Shown here: positions 1 through 10,480 of the stretch, piece by piece | Layout: each line of letters opens with the position of its first letter | Position numbering within the stretch: position 1 is the first letter of the stretch | Assembly (NCBI RefSeq): GCF_019279795.1 | Contig: NC_056747.1 | Coordinates: 999,818,406-999,882,405, forward strand | DNA length: 64,000 bases | Origin: Protopterus annectens | Lineage: Eukaryota > Chordata > Ceratodontiformes > Protopteridae | Reading direction: 5' to 3' | The notes under the pieces: generated by a model | Database searches by the model: none | What the model saw: the letters and a program-made list of their open reading frames with translations, nothing else | What the model was told of the DNA's origin: nothing | Program-made: the position numbers and the translations under genes

Positions 1-50
<50 letters not shown>
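1..50. repeat. (CA)n microsatellite, window edge
   Basis: Uninterrupted CA dinucleotides run from the first base to about position 50 and probably continue outside the window. The tract ends about 60 bp before the 3' end of the minus-strand Penelope-like element PLE-1. No gene overlaps it. Confidence 0.97.
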
Positions 51-53
<3 letters not shown>

Positions 54-112
54 CTGTCCTTCCACAAATGTTTCATTGCCACTACCTACATTTGTATTAT
101 ACTTATACATGT

Positions 113-174
113 TAAACAGAAAGGCACTAAGGTAACATAACAGGTAAAATCACAGAACCTTTATTGTCCAAATA
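113..174. repeat. PLE-1 terminal inverted repeat, arm 1
   Basis: These 62 bp are the exact reverse complement of 1171-1232. In element orientation the arm lies downstream of the hammerhead and contains an AATAAA-like signal (ACAATAAAGG). Confidence 0.95.
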
Positions 175-204
175 TAAATGTTAAAAAACTGTTGAAAAAA
201 CTTT

Positions 205-248
205 ACTGACTAAGCGCTTTCACCCTCCTGGGCATCTTCAGAGTCAGT
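205..248 (-). ncRNA. Hammerhead ribozyme of PLE-1
   Basis: Read on the minus strand, all elements of a type I hammerhead are present. Stem I is a perfect 7-bp helix (ACTGACT with AGTCAGT). The core CTGAAGA fits CUGANGA. One unpaired T is followed by stem II, GCCC/GGGT with loop AGGA (one G-T pair). The second core GAAA follows, then a minimal palindromic stem III (AGC/GCT) and a UU cleavage position just before stem I closes. Hammerheads are known in Penelope-like terminal repeats, and very short palindromic stems III are thought to cut best as dimers. The ribozyme probably processes element RNA. Activity is inferred from the fold. Confidence 0.85.
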
Positions 249-435
249 TAACTTAATTGAGAACAAACTTTAAATACACATATCAATTAGTACATAATTA
301 AACAGAACTAGTAAAACAAACAAATAATGAATTGGTTTACCCTTTACGTGTTTGTTAACCAAGTCTTAAACTTTAGAAAGATTAATATTTCTTGTATATT
401 AAGGTCACAATGTGATTAATCAAAACAGAAAAAAG

Positions 436-475
436 TAAAATAAAATAAAATAAAATAAGATAAAATAAAATAAAA
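436..475. repeat. (TAAAA)n simple repeat
   Basis: A short run of TAAAA pentamers with one TAAGA variant lies in the 3' UTR of PLE-1. Confidence 0.9.
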
Positions 476-572
476 AAACTAACATGTGTTGTTAGTAGGC
501 TAATTAAAACAGGAACTCATATCCGTTACCATGTGTATAAAAAACATTGTTGTGTATCAAATACAGGCTGCC

Positions 573-1170
573 TTATGTCTTAAAAAGCGCTAGAGACAAA
601 GTGTCGTTGATACCTGGAGCATTACTAGCATCCAATCTCAGCTGCCAAAGGCATTCCCTTACCTCCAAAACAGTTTTATAGTCTCCCCCAAACTCCTTTG
701 TGTAAAGCCTGTCTATGACAAAGAATATAAACTTTTTAAAGTTTGGGCAGTGGTTCGTATGAATATACAATGAATTAGTGTTTTTCTTATTTTTTATATC
801 TCTATAATGTTCTAAAATTCTTTGTCTTAGCTTTCTAGTAGTCATACCTATATAGAACGCTGGGCAAGATAAACAGGTGGCAGCATAAATGACCATGCTT
901 GTGTTGCAATTACAGTGGCCAGGACTCTTCAGAGTCCTCTTGAAGTTACCTAAACAGACATAAGGACCGTCGTCGATAAATTTACAAACCTTACAGTTGC
1001 CACATTTAGCCATTTTGGCAGGTCTTTTGTCCAAAGGATCTAGGTGTCATCTCTAACAAATCCTTCAAGTTCAAACCTCTACTGTTTATAAAGGTAGGGG
1101 TTCTACCTAGTATGTCATGTAAATCTGCGGGGATAATGTTTTCCCAAGCATTATGAATAGCACTCTTACT
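573..1170 (-). pseudogene. GIY-YIG endonuclease end of PLE-1 polyprotein
   Basis: The open frame 1034-573 (153 codons) encodes the C-terminus of a Penelope-like polyprotein. A cysteine cluster (CGNCKVC) comes first, as in Neptune-type elements. It is followed by the GIY-YIG module: FYIG as the second half-motif, then the RQRILEH helix carrying the catalytic Arg. Upstream, 1170-1035 reads the preceding linker (for example NIIPADLHDILGR) in another frame, so a frameshift lies near 1034. The domain would nick target DNA for primed reverse transcription. With no RT and a shifted frame this is a fossil. The first Met of the open frame is not a true start. Confidence 0.85.
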
Positions 1171-1232
1171 TATTTGGACAATAAAGGTTCTGTGATTTTA
1201 CCTGTTATGTTACCTTAGTGCCTTTCTGTTTA
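1171..1232. repeat. PLE-1 terminal inverted repeat, arm 2
   Basis: This is the perfect 62-bp reverse complement of 113-174 and marks the truncated 5' boundary of PLE-1. The adjoining sequence from 1233 onward is not repeated at the other end. Confidence 0.95.
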
Positions 1233-2749
1233 TCAGTATTTTGCATTTTGTGGAGTGGCTTATCCTTATATATGTACCTGTACAATTAAAACAATGTAGT
1301 GACCATGATTACTCTTTGTAACAATAAAGGCATAATAGAAAAGCATGATTAGCTTCTAGCACAGCAATAATTGTAAATTGTATGTGATTTTGTGTTAAAC
1401 ATGCCATCACAATGCAGTTATACAGCACTGCAAGAGATGTGGAACTCAAGTACATGATAGGAAATGACAGCCAACAGCATTAAGAATGTTGAAACAGCAA
1501 ACACCCATTCAATAATAGAATAGGCAAGCTATGTATAATACAACACTCCCTGAAAAATGAATACCTTCTTTTCAAAAAACATTAACAGCACAAGCAATGT
1601 ATATATGAAAAACACTACTTAACATCCCACAGGACAATTAAACACAAATATCTGTCATTAGGTTGTGTCAAGAAAAATCACATAAACTCAAGTTAACCAA
1701 AAAATCCTGTTGATAACTTCTAAGACAAGAGCGAATTTAAATTTATGTACAAATTATTGTTATTCATAATAAATCAATGCCTATTACAATTACTTTGCAG
1801 ATGCATTGTGGGTAGTATGGCATAGCTATTAGCATGCCTGAAGGTCCAAAGAATGCCCATTTAAACCTGAAGTTTTAGCTATGTTAGGAGTATTTATGGA
1901 GAAATAAAGATGGACAGCAATAATGCATACCTAGCTCCCTCTGCTGTTCCTTAGGTATGTGCATATGCTATATGCAGAAACACATAATTTCAGGCACAGT
2001 CTTCATGACCTGCAAATGGGAAAACAGGATGTATTACAGCAACAGAAGGATTGTTTCAGATCAATATATAACAGCTGCTATGTACAAAAAAACACTGAAA
2101 AAAACAGTGAGTATTATATGTCAGCTAGCCTTGACATAAAATACAACATCACATTTTGTCATTGCTGTGTCACTCCCAATGTTGCACACACATGAGGATT
2201 ACTACAGACAAACTGGAGCAGCTGTGATTCAAACCTACAACCATTATCTTTGTTTACACACAGGCTTGAACCCTACCTGCCTAGCTAATCAAGCTGAGCT
2301 GAAACTGCATGGATTGACAGAAGTTAAACAAGTTACATTTATCAATATGCAGAGAAGGATTATGCAAGATAAAATGTGAAGTTGTTTGTATATTACATGA
2401 CAAGTAAAAGAAAAGTACAAGTGCATTTGAACAACTAAAGAATGCAATCGCAAGTGCTTGTCAGCAAATTGCTCACAGCAATAACACAAAACTATAACAC
2501 TTCAAAGTTCCAACTGTCATAGTTTGCAATAAAATATTTGACTGCTCTTTAAGCATGTAAGTACACATTACAGGGAATACTGTTGATCTTTGGGATTTAA
2601 TACATACACATGTAATATAGGTAGGAGGGCAGTCAATGAAAAAATAATGTGTAATACAAAGTGTATAGAACATATGTTTGTATTGCTCAACATTTACACC
2701 TGCATCATTATTAACAAAAGTATGACATTTATGGAACATTTGTGGATAA
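1233..2749. other. Unassigned AT-rich DNA, no gene
   Basis: Short open frames of 60-90 codons occur on both strands, but none has recognisable domains, biased composition or a repeated counterpart. I see no element ends, tRNA-like boxes or microsatellites here. Confidence 0.6.
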
Positions 2750-3140
2750 GGGGATATCTGCAGTCATCTGCAGCCATAGCACTATCGGTGTTAATGTACC
2801 ACGGCCATGCCAGATGTGTGAAAACCTGTACTGCATAACTTACAAACCAAGTAAAGATTTCCCATATCTGTTCCTAAACAGGAAATGTTGAACTGCAAAA
2901 ATATCATCCAAAACAGGCTTTACTGAAATTTAAACTCACACACATTCATGAAGCATTTATATTGCTAATATTATATTATCATTTGGAATTAATTGATTTT
3001 GGATCGTCTTTTCAGCCTACATTTTCATTTTGTACCACACCAGTTTGGCTAATAGGCGTTGCTTTTGGTTCCAAGCATTTATATTGCCCTATTGCTTAAC
3101 CATCTGAGTTTTTGGACATTACACTTCCTTTAATATTGTA
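2750..3140 (-). mobile_element. Degenerate tRNA-like SINE copy 1, split
   Basis: This stretch aligns by eye with 3575-3860 (shared blocks around 2760-2870 and 3586-3715, and again at 3090-3125 and 3790-3825). On the minus strand the related copy carries recognisable polymerase III boxes. Here the same positions read CTCAGATGGTTAAGC (box A-like) and GAGTTTAAATTTC (weak box B). About 120 bp of unrelated AT-rich DNA (near 2955-3075) separates the two boxes, which suggests a later insertion. The assignment rests on homology to copy 2 and the box order. Confidence 0.45.
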
Positions 3141-3574
3141 AAACTATGGAATAATGAATGCATATGCATTCTACCTTATAACATTGACATGTGTCAGCAT
3201 ACTGAGCTTAACTGTCATAGTTTTCAAAAATTAATATTAGAAGGTGATGTTGAAAAATAATATGTCATTAATGGCATTAGTGCATGACAGTGTGACTCAA
3301 TACCACGTCTCCACATACAGTGGTGAACCTATGTCCATAAGACAATAAGAATTACAGTACACACTTCTTGTACTTGCATTGTGTTTCCCAGACTTCAACA
3401 TATTTCAGCCATGTTGACCTGCTTTGGTCTTACATTCATGAAAGTGATTAGAGCAAGCATGGATATTAAAATAATTTTACATTTTCTATAATGTAGAGCT
3501 TACTAATGTATGTATTATTCAACACTGACACATACAGAAGTATACTCTGTGATATTTCTAGAAGCATTGCTGAT
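3141..3574. other. Unassigned DNA, no gene
   Basis: AT-rich spacer between the two related tRNA-like SINE copies. I see no coding signal or element end. Confidence 0.5.
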
Positions 3575-3860
3575 AACGGTGAAATGCATAGTCATCTGTG
3601 GCCCAAGCACTATTGGCATCAGTGAACCATGGCCATGCTGGACATGTAAAAATCCATAGTATATGAAAGTTACTAGACAAACATAGATCTTCCATATGTG
3701 ATTTGCAATATTACATAAATAGCCACCAATATTTTCAAAAAAGGGCTATAATGGCATTTGAGCCCACACATAGGGGAACAGCAGTCACTTTGCCATTTTG
3801 CTTAACCATTTGAGCTAGGGGACATTACTGTTTATTATTATAATAACATCAGAAATTATA
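3575..3860 (-). mobile_element. Degenerate tRNA-like SINE copy 2
   Basis: Minus-strand reading from about 3838 gives TAGCTCAAATGGTTAAGC, close to a box A, and about 60 nt later GGGCTCAAATGCC, close to a box B. This spacing fits an internal RNA polymerase III promoter of a tRNA-derived SINE. The downstream body (to about 3575) matches copy 1 at 2750-3140. No clear target duplication or tail remains, so the copy is old. Confidence 0.5.
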
Positions 3861-4023
3861 GGATCTCAGTAATAGTGATATGTGTGAAGTCCATATAAAT
3901 GTACAGTCCTAATCAACAGTCATGTATAACATGTGCACTGGCCTAGTATAGTTGTGGTCAACTTCAGAATGAATCAGTACTCTAATGGTAACTTTAATGA
4001 GTGGAACTTAAATTCCCACATTT

Positions 4024-4041
4024 GCATTACAATTATTAATA
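4024..4041. repeat. Target site duplication, left, of SINE
   Basis: The 18-bp GCATTACAATTATTAATA is repeated without mismatch at 4279-4296, directly bounding the SINE. Confidence 0.97.
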
Positions 4042-4278
4042 CCTGCGGTGGTGGTGCTGTGGTAGCATTGTCGCCTCACAGTAAAACACCATCCGGTTCG
4101 ATTCTCAGCTAGAGCATCTTCTGCATAGAGACATGCGTGAATGGGTGTACCTTCGTTGAAGGTTGTGTATCAGGGCTGGTAACACGGCACATAAAAATCA
4201 ACTACAAGTCATTAGCGGACCGGAGTTCCGCTGTGGCGACCCCTAACCAGGAAAAAGCCGAAAGACACAACACAACAA
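4042..4278 (+). mobile_element. tRNA-derived SINE with RTE-type 3' tail
   Basis: A 237-bp element lies exactly between perfect 18-bp direct repeats. The 5' head is tRNA-like, with box A around GTGCTGTGGTAGC (about 4053) and box B GGTTCGATTCTC (about 4095). The 3' part (4228-4265) matches the last 36 nt of the RTE LINE at 40285-40320 with one transition and two single-base insertions, then ends in a short CACAA-type tail. The head supplies transcription and the tail probably recruited the RTE reverse transcriptase. The intact duplication indicates a fairly recent insertion. Confidence 0.93.
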
Positions 4279-4296
4279 GCATTACAATTATTAATA
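4279..4296. repeat. Target site duplication, right, of SINE
   Basis: Exact 18-bp match to 4024-4041. Confidence 0.97.
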
Positions 4297-6465
4297 AGAT
4301 ACCAGTAGAATACACTTGAAACAGTCTCAAAAACAGATATGCTTAATAAATACATATATGATAATGTAGCTGTTAAGATGTTGATTGTATAACTTATTGT
4401 AAGCATCTGCCTGCTGGCATCGGACTTCTGCAACCCTCTGGTGTAGATCCCCTGTGTCCTTCTGATGCAGGTCATCTTAAAAGATGGTGGATCTGCACAC
4501 CAGTCTGGTAGATTCCAGTCTGTCTGTGGTTCACCCTCACAATCTGGTTCCATATGTCGATCCATGGGAAGTTCTTGAGGCATGCTCACATCCTCTGCTC
4601 ATGTCCAGTATGTACAGTGAGCATCTAGTCGGCTTCCTCCTCTATCCAGTTTGGCATTCAGACACACTGAAGCCATCTCTTGGTCAACATCCTCACTATT
4701 GCAGTTGAAAGTTGTTGAAAAATGCCTTTCAAAAAATGCTAACTGTGGTCCCACTCATTTCATAGGTAGCAATGGTATGAGCAGTAAATGTAACAATATT
4801 ACATTTTAACATTGGAATACATAAGAGGATAGCAGACTATTAGAGGACATCAGCCACTTGTTACAAATATTCCTGTTTAATGACACCTATTGGGTACCTG
4901 CACTGAGCACCTTACACTTACTCCGAGCTACTGTTTAATATGCTGAGTTTCGAGAACGTATGCAGACGTTATAAATAGGATTGCAAAACATTGAATGTCA
5001 ATGAACCTTATTAATTATGTATTGTGCAAATAGCACTTAAAAACCTGTGTGCACACTGCTAAACTCAGTTTAAGGTACAACTGATTTACAGCTAGCTTCA
5101 AAGATAAGCTGTCATCTCACTGGCTTTGTTTTGGTGGAATAGATTGCTATTACATGATTCTGTATAAATTAAGTTATATGTTTGCAGTTTTTTTTTTTTT
5201 TTTTCATTTGTCTGCATTACAATCTATTTGTTACATGGGGGTGGGGGGTAGAATGAAACAATATGTATACAGATGGGTAAATGTCCATCCAGTGACAAGG
5301 AAATTTTCCCATATGCAGTCGTATGGATAAAAAGGAAACAGCCTCCAGTGAACTACAGATACAAAAGGAATTCAAATATGTCCATAATTATTTCAGAATA
5401 ACTGGTTTAATTTCTCTAAGTTTTTTTGGGTTTCTAATACTATAACAGAAATGGACCCAATTCCTAATTAAAAGTATGATTAAAGTTCATGAAATTAGTA
5501 TTATTTTAGTCTTTGATGTTAGCCAAAAGTGCATTGATGATCCCTGTGCTGACCACTGACTAATTAATCTGAGTTTTTTTTAAATGTCTAATCCCACAGG
5601 GTTTTTCCTGATTATTTATCTGACCTGGGTGGAAAGCTTTGAGTTGTGATATGTAGTACTTCTTTGCCATTGATGTAGGTTAATACAGATATTTTGACAC
5701 TAATGCTATATGTGGCTTCATGGTTCTGTTTGCATCACTTGCTAGTTGACATATTCCATATAGTCACATGGTTAACAGAAAGTTATCTTTAACAAAATGC
5801 TCAAATATGTTTGTTGAGAGTGTATTAAAGTCTAGTTTTGATTTTATTTCTCTGTGTGTTTGTGATTCCTGGTTACTCGAGCATTTTGTTGGAGACATTT
5901 TCTAGGAACACTGTTAATTCTTGGAGGAAAAGTTTTTTTGTCTTTTCATTTCAGAATGTCATCTTTGTAATCCAAAATTGATTGCTACATGACACATTTA
6001 CTTACTGTCTGCCTTTTCTGCATGCAAAAGTATACCTCTGCATGCATACCTGTGTCACTGCATTTTAATATAGCACATCACATGCCTCACCCTCAACACT
6101 CATTGCATGTCTTTGTACCTGTTTCTATTTTCAGTCCTCATGCTGCATGTAGTTTCCATGTGTTCCTTCTCAAATCTCATGATTCTGCATGCATTTATAG
6201 GTTTCCATGTTTCTGTATCCCCAACACTGATGCATGGTCCATGTATGTCGTGTATTCACGTCACTGATGCTCTGCATGTTTGCATATATTATTACCTGAA
6301 AATGAGTCATGTTGCAGCAATAACCTGCGCATCCTAGCATTGCCTTCTGTGTGACATTCCATATCAGGCATGGAATGTGATGCTTGTTTGTGTTTATTTT
6401 CTATTTGTCCAGTCCTTGCAATGTTTATTATTACTCAAGCTGCTGTAAGAATTTTGCTCTGTTGT
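4297..6465. other. Unassigned DNA, no gene
   Basis: A T17 run lies near 5190. A TGCATG-rich stretch (about 6000-6290) repeats short words such as CTGCATGCAT and may be a worn minisatellite. A 125-codon minus-strand open frame (4589-4212) runs partly into the SINE and shows no known domain. I see no supported gene. Confidence 0.55.
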
Positions 6466-6565
6466 TCACAGGTTCATAGGTTTATAGGTTGGTACTAGGC
6501 TATCGGCTCTAAGGCCTATGCAAGCCTAGCCATAACAATTCTCTGGATATTTCTACCCACAATAT

Positions 6566-8491
6566 TTACTTCTCTGGCCCCTGTCTAGCAGGGGTGACTG
6601 ACATGATCCCCGGGGTGAATTTCCTATCTCCCATCCAATCATCAAGGTTCCTTTTGAAGAGGGCCAATGAGACGCTCTGCTTGACATGTATGGGCAGTCT
6701 ATTCCAGAGTATGGGGAGTCTCTGGGTCAGGAACCTATCCCTCCAGCATATTTTGTTCATTGTGATGATAAGGTTTAGATCCCTGGAGTGTGTGGTTCTG
6801 AGGGATTGGGATTTCTTTAAGTGGAGCATGTCCAACAGCTCAGTGTTTGACATGGCCTTGTATGTTAAGCAGAGATCGCCTCTGAGTTGACAATATGCCA
6901 CAGAGTATAGCTGGAGTTTTTTTAGACGGTCAGCATATGGCATCTGCTTTAGGCCTGTGATTCTTTTAGTGAGGTATTTCTGTGGCCTTTCCAGCTGTTG
7001 CAGATGTCTTGTGAGGTACATACCAAATGGGACATTATACTCTATAATGGGTCTAATGATGGATGAGTACAGTGGGACAATGACCTCCTTTTTTCTGGAT
7101 GAAAAGCCCTTAGTGATGAGGTGTGCCACATAGAAGGATTTACTGACTGTTGTGGCGATGTGGTTATCGAAGGTGAGACCACTGTCCACCTGTGTCCCTA
7201 AGTCTCTCATCACACTTTGGATGTTTAGTGTCCTGCCACCTATGTGGTAATTCATGGGTACATGTTTTTTTCCAAAGGGGATAACTATACATTTCTTGGC
7301 ATTAAGCTTGAGCCCATGGCTCTGGCACCAGGCATCTGTTTCTGTAAGGCCCTTTTGTAGAATATCCACATAATTTGGGGATTCAATAATGGCTCCCAGT
7401 TTGCAGTCATCTGCAAATTTTGTTAGCCAGAGTCCCTTAGTGTTGGCCTGTACTTCAGAGAAGTAGATGCCAAACAAGAGTGGTCCCAGGACTGAACCCT
7501 GAGGTACTCCACTTGTCACTTGTCTGGAGCTGGATTTGGAGTTGGCTACTTTTACAGTCTGGGTTCTGTCAGTAAGCCAGTTGGCAACCCATCGAGTGAC
7601 GTAGGGATTTATGCCCAGCTTAGTAAGTTTATCTATGATTCCACAGTGGGGGATGGTGTTGAAGGCCTTGGCAAGGTCCAGATAGGCTGTGTGGACAACC
7701 TTACCCTCATCCACAGCTCTGGAGACTGATTCAAAGAAGTCAATCAGATTCAGGAGACAAGATCGGCCCTTCACAAACCTAAACTGGGTGGCGTCCAGTG
7801 TTTGAAGGTTGCCAATGTCTTTGTTTATAAGTTCCATGATAATGCGTTCCATGCCCTTGCACATCAGGCTTGTCAGACTGATGGAACAGTAGTTCCCGGG
7901 ATCCAAGGCGGATCCTCCCTTGTGGAGCGGGATAACTGTAGCTGTGCACCACTCAGTGGGCACAAAGCCTGAGGTGAGGCTATGGTTAAACATGACACTT
8001 AGGTGAATTGCCAGTTCATTTTGTAGTTCATGTAGTACACAGCCTGGGATGTGATCTGGTCCCATGGATGCTGTATTCTTAGCTTTGGAGAGTGCGTTTT
8101 CTACCTGTGTGGCCGTGATTATCAGAATTTGGTAATCTTTTGGTATTGAGATGGGCCCTTTAGGGGGTGAGAAGGGGTTTAAGTTGGCACTAAATCGATC
8201 TGCCAGGATATTGGCAATATCCTTGGGATCAGTATATTTAATGCCATTCTGTTGTAGCTCAGAGCAGATCTGAGCATTGCCATTTAGATTCTTGACATAA
8301 CTATAGAATGCCTTGCGGTTGTCTTTGGAATCTTTGGCAATTTTATTTTCGTAACTAGCTTTTGAGGATTTTATGAGGGATCTCAGCTTCTTACTGAGGC
8401 TGGTGAGAGAGTTTTTTGCATCCTGGGATTTTCCTCTTTTCTGCAACAGTTTCTTCCTTCTGTTGTATAGTTTGTTTATAGCAGGGACCAC
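6566..8491 (-). pseudogene. CR1-A ORF2, reverse transcriptase part
   Basis: A 641-codon uninterrupted frame encodes almost the whole RT region. From the N-terminus: a basic linker, the fingers (about residues 130-200, with VIPLHKGG), motif A (AYLDLAKAF), the template/primer segment SGVPQGSVLGP, the catalytic box FADD (KFADDCKLGA), the thumb (near ERPQKYLTKRI), and the C-terminal WNRLP segment near the stop. The protein would copy element RNA at a nicked target. The endonuclease lies upstream in other frames, so the ORF2 fusion is broken although this part is open. The first Met of the open frame is not the real start. Confidence 0.88.
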
Positions 8492-9380
8492 CAGATTGGC
8501 TTCCTTTTTTTGGAGAAGAGCATCTTGGTTCTATTTGGGGTGGCACGATTCATGCACGAGTGGATGTGCTCGTACAGTGCCTTTGTGTAGGATTCTGCAG
8601 TTGAACTTCCAGATCCCGTCTGCGTGGGTGTTGTGAAGTTTGTCACTTCTGACTTCAGTAGCATGAAGTTGGCTTTGGAGAAGTTTTTTAAGGAGGTTTC
8701 CTTACTGGGGGTGGGGGTGGGATGTGGATGTCAAGGGTGATTTGCTTATGGTCAGACCTGACCAATGAGGGGGTGACCACTGGTGTGGAGCATCTATCTC
8801 CCATGTTGGTAATGGCCAGGTCTAGGATATTGGAGCCCCTGGTGGGACAATGGATTAGTTGATCCTGGGCACTGGAATTTATGAATTCCAAGAACCGTTG
8901 GGAAAAGGAGTTGGTACCCTAGTAGTTTTCCCAATTAATGGCAGGGTAGTTGAAATCACCCAGTATTAGGGTGTTTGGTTGTATCTTAATATTTTCCAGT
9001 ATGTTTAGAAAGGTGTAGTGAGAATCTTGGGGCAGGGTGGGGGATCTGTATCAAGTTACAATTTGGATTGCAGTCTTACCTAGTGTTAGTTGCATCTGGA
9101 GAATTTCAGATGCATTGTGTTGGGCAACTAGCCTGGAGGTGTGAATATCCTTGTTGAATATGGACACTCCTTCACCTTTAGTGTTTTCGTCTTGGTTTTG
9201 TGGCCAAAAAGTGTGGTAAGAATTGTAGCCTGGTATTGCAGGGGTGCTCTCTGGAGTCTTGTACCAGGTCTCAGTTACTGCACAGATATCGATCTTCTCC
9301 ATTTTTAGGAGTGCCTCAAGAGAGTGCATTTTGAGGTTTAGACTTCTAGCATTGAGTAGCATTACCTTAAGATTTTGCAT
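8492..9380 (-). pseudogene. CR1-A ORF2, APE endonuclease part, broken
   Basis: The start MQNLKVMLLNARSLNLK at 9380 is followed by TETWYKTPEST and runs to about 9051. A second segment (8891-8688) has TRGSNILDLAITN and RSDHKQITLDI, the SDH motif holding the catalytic His. A third (8664-8476) leads into the RT. The pieces lie in different frames, so at least two frameshifts or stops interrupt the apurinic-endonuclease-like domain. It normally nicks target DNA to start reverse transcription. Confidence 0.83.
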
Positions 9381-9391
9381 GCTTGTATCTG

Positions 9392-10374
9392 TTATGGTGG
9401 TGGTTTTATCCTTTGAACCTTGCCTAAAAAAGGCACTATAGGGGTGGCAAGAGCTTTAGCCAGTAACCTGAATCCCAGGGTGACAGGTGCAGACCATCTC
9501 TGGCAAAGCATCATGGTTTGTCGATCATGTCTTCCCAGGCAGACAAATACTGGATCCCCTTTGAATGGCACCAATAGCTTAGTCAATTGTTGAAGTCAAT
9601 CGTTTTGTCATTTTACTGTGATATCATTCTGGGCGAAGGCAGGATGCTACTCAGGGCTAGGGTCATACCTGCCTGGGTCACATGATTCAATAGCTCTTCC
9701 ATGTCTCTTTTCGTGTAGTCTAGAGAGGTACGTCTGAAGTCATTCACTCCAGCATGGACAATGACAGAGTCGTATTTGTACTTGTTGTGGAGTGACTTGA
9801 GTGCATGCGTTATTTGACGGATCCTGGCACCTGACAGGCAGCTGACTGTAAATTTCTCCTTGTTCAGCTTGGTGAGTGGGACATCAGTGTGCCTGACTAT
9901 AGAGTCATCTATGACTAAAGTGTTGGGTACATTGTCTTGCCTTAGGGGCAGTTGTTGGGTGGCACACTGGTGTTGTGAGCTATGTGTCACTTTGGTTGTG
10001 ACTGGTGTTTGTTTGCGTTTCAACTTCGGAGGTCCTTGTTGCTTGGGCAGGTTAATGTTAAGGGCCTCCGCATATGTGGGTTGAGTGTTGCTATGTGTGG
10101 GTGTTGACAGTGTGGGTTTTGAAGGGCTATGAGTTGCTTGAGGTGTAATGCAGGTGTTAACCTTCTCCTCTTGACTGTCTAGCACAATCTTGGCCGGAAA
10201 GAGCTTTGCTTCCAGTTTGGCTATGTAAGTGCATCTATCGCAGGTTGTAGTGTTGGGTGGTAGGAGGAGAGGATTGTCTGTGTACATGAGGCAGTTGCCG
10301 CATTGCCCCAGTATGCCCAGATTCACCAGGTGGACAGGAGAAATCACCGGAAGTTGTAACACACTGTTGCACAT
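9392..10374 (-). pseudogene. CR1-A ORF1, SGNH esterase protein, broken
   Basis: The N-terminus has a paired-cysteine segment (CGNCLMYTD, then CDRCTYIAKLEA), probably zinc-binding, leading into a short coiled-coil-like stretch. The SGNH hydrolase core follows: the nucleophile block reads VIDDSIVRH, where copy B has GDS, and HAGVNDFR is the block III GxND. A stop at 9613-9615 cuts the frame, and the C-terminal end (GFRLLAKALATPIVPF) continues at about 9470-9400. The altered first block and the stop make this copy inactive. Confidence 0.85.
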
Positions 10375-10480
10375 CGTAGACCCCGGGATTCAGCAAACTC
10401 TGTACAGAGTGCAGGAATAGTGCAAGAGCTGCTGTAGGCAATATGGCCAACGATCGATTCAGGAACGAGCTCCCGGGACA

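Larger units (their letters stand above)
113..1232 (-). mobile_element. Penelope-like retroelement PLE-1, 5'-truncated
   Basis: This minus-strand element has, in order: a 62-bp arm (1171-1232), the end of a GIY-YIG endonuclease gene (1170-573), an AT-rich 3' UTR, a hammerhead ribozyme (248-205), and the arm repeated in opposite orientation (174-113). The two arms are perfect reverse complements. An inverted 3'-terminal piece joined to a 5'-truncated body is characteristic of Penelope-like elements, whose copies often carry such inverted repeats. The reverse transcriptase domain is missing, so the copy cannot move by itself. The two other larger PLE copies in this window (34.2 kb and 52.5 kb) have the same plan. 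Confidence 0.88.
6466..10480 (-). mobile_element. CR1-type LINE, copy A
   Basis: A minus-strand LINE with ORF1 (zinc-cysteine segment plus SGNH esterase) and ORF2 (APE endonuclease plus reverse transcriptase), in the order of CR1 elements that carry an esterase. The 3' end at about 6466-6500 consists of degenerate 8-mers of the type CCTATGAA, matching the ends of copies B (19690-19706) and D (60800-60820). Short octamer arrays at the 3' terminus are a CR1 hallmark. The sequence above ORF1 differs from copies B and C, so the exact 5' limit is uncertain. Confidence 0.9.

Noticed and set aside
4212-4589. 125-codon minus-strand frame as a host exon
   Set aside because: It overlaps the SINE tail, has no recognisable domain, and I see no supporting splice structure.
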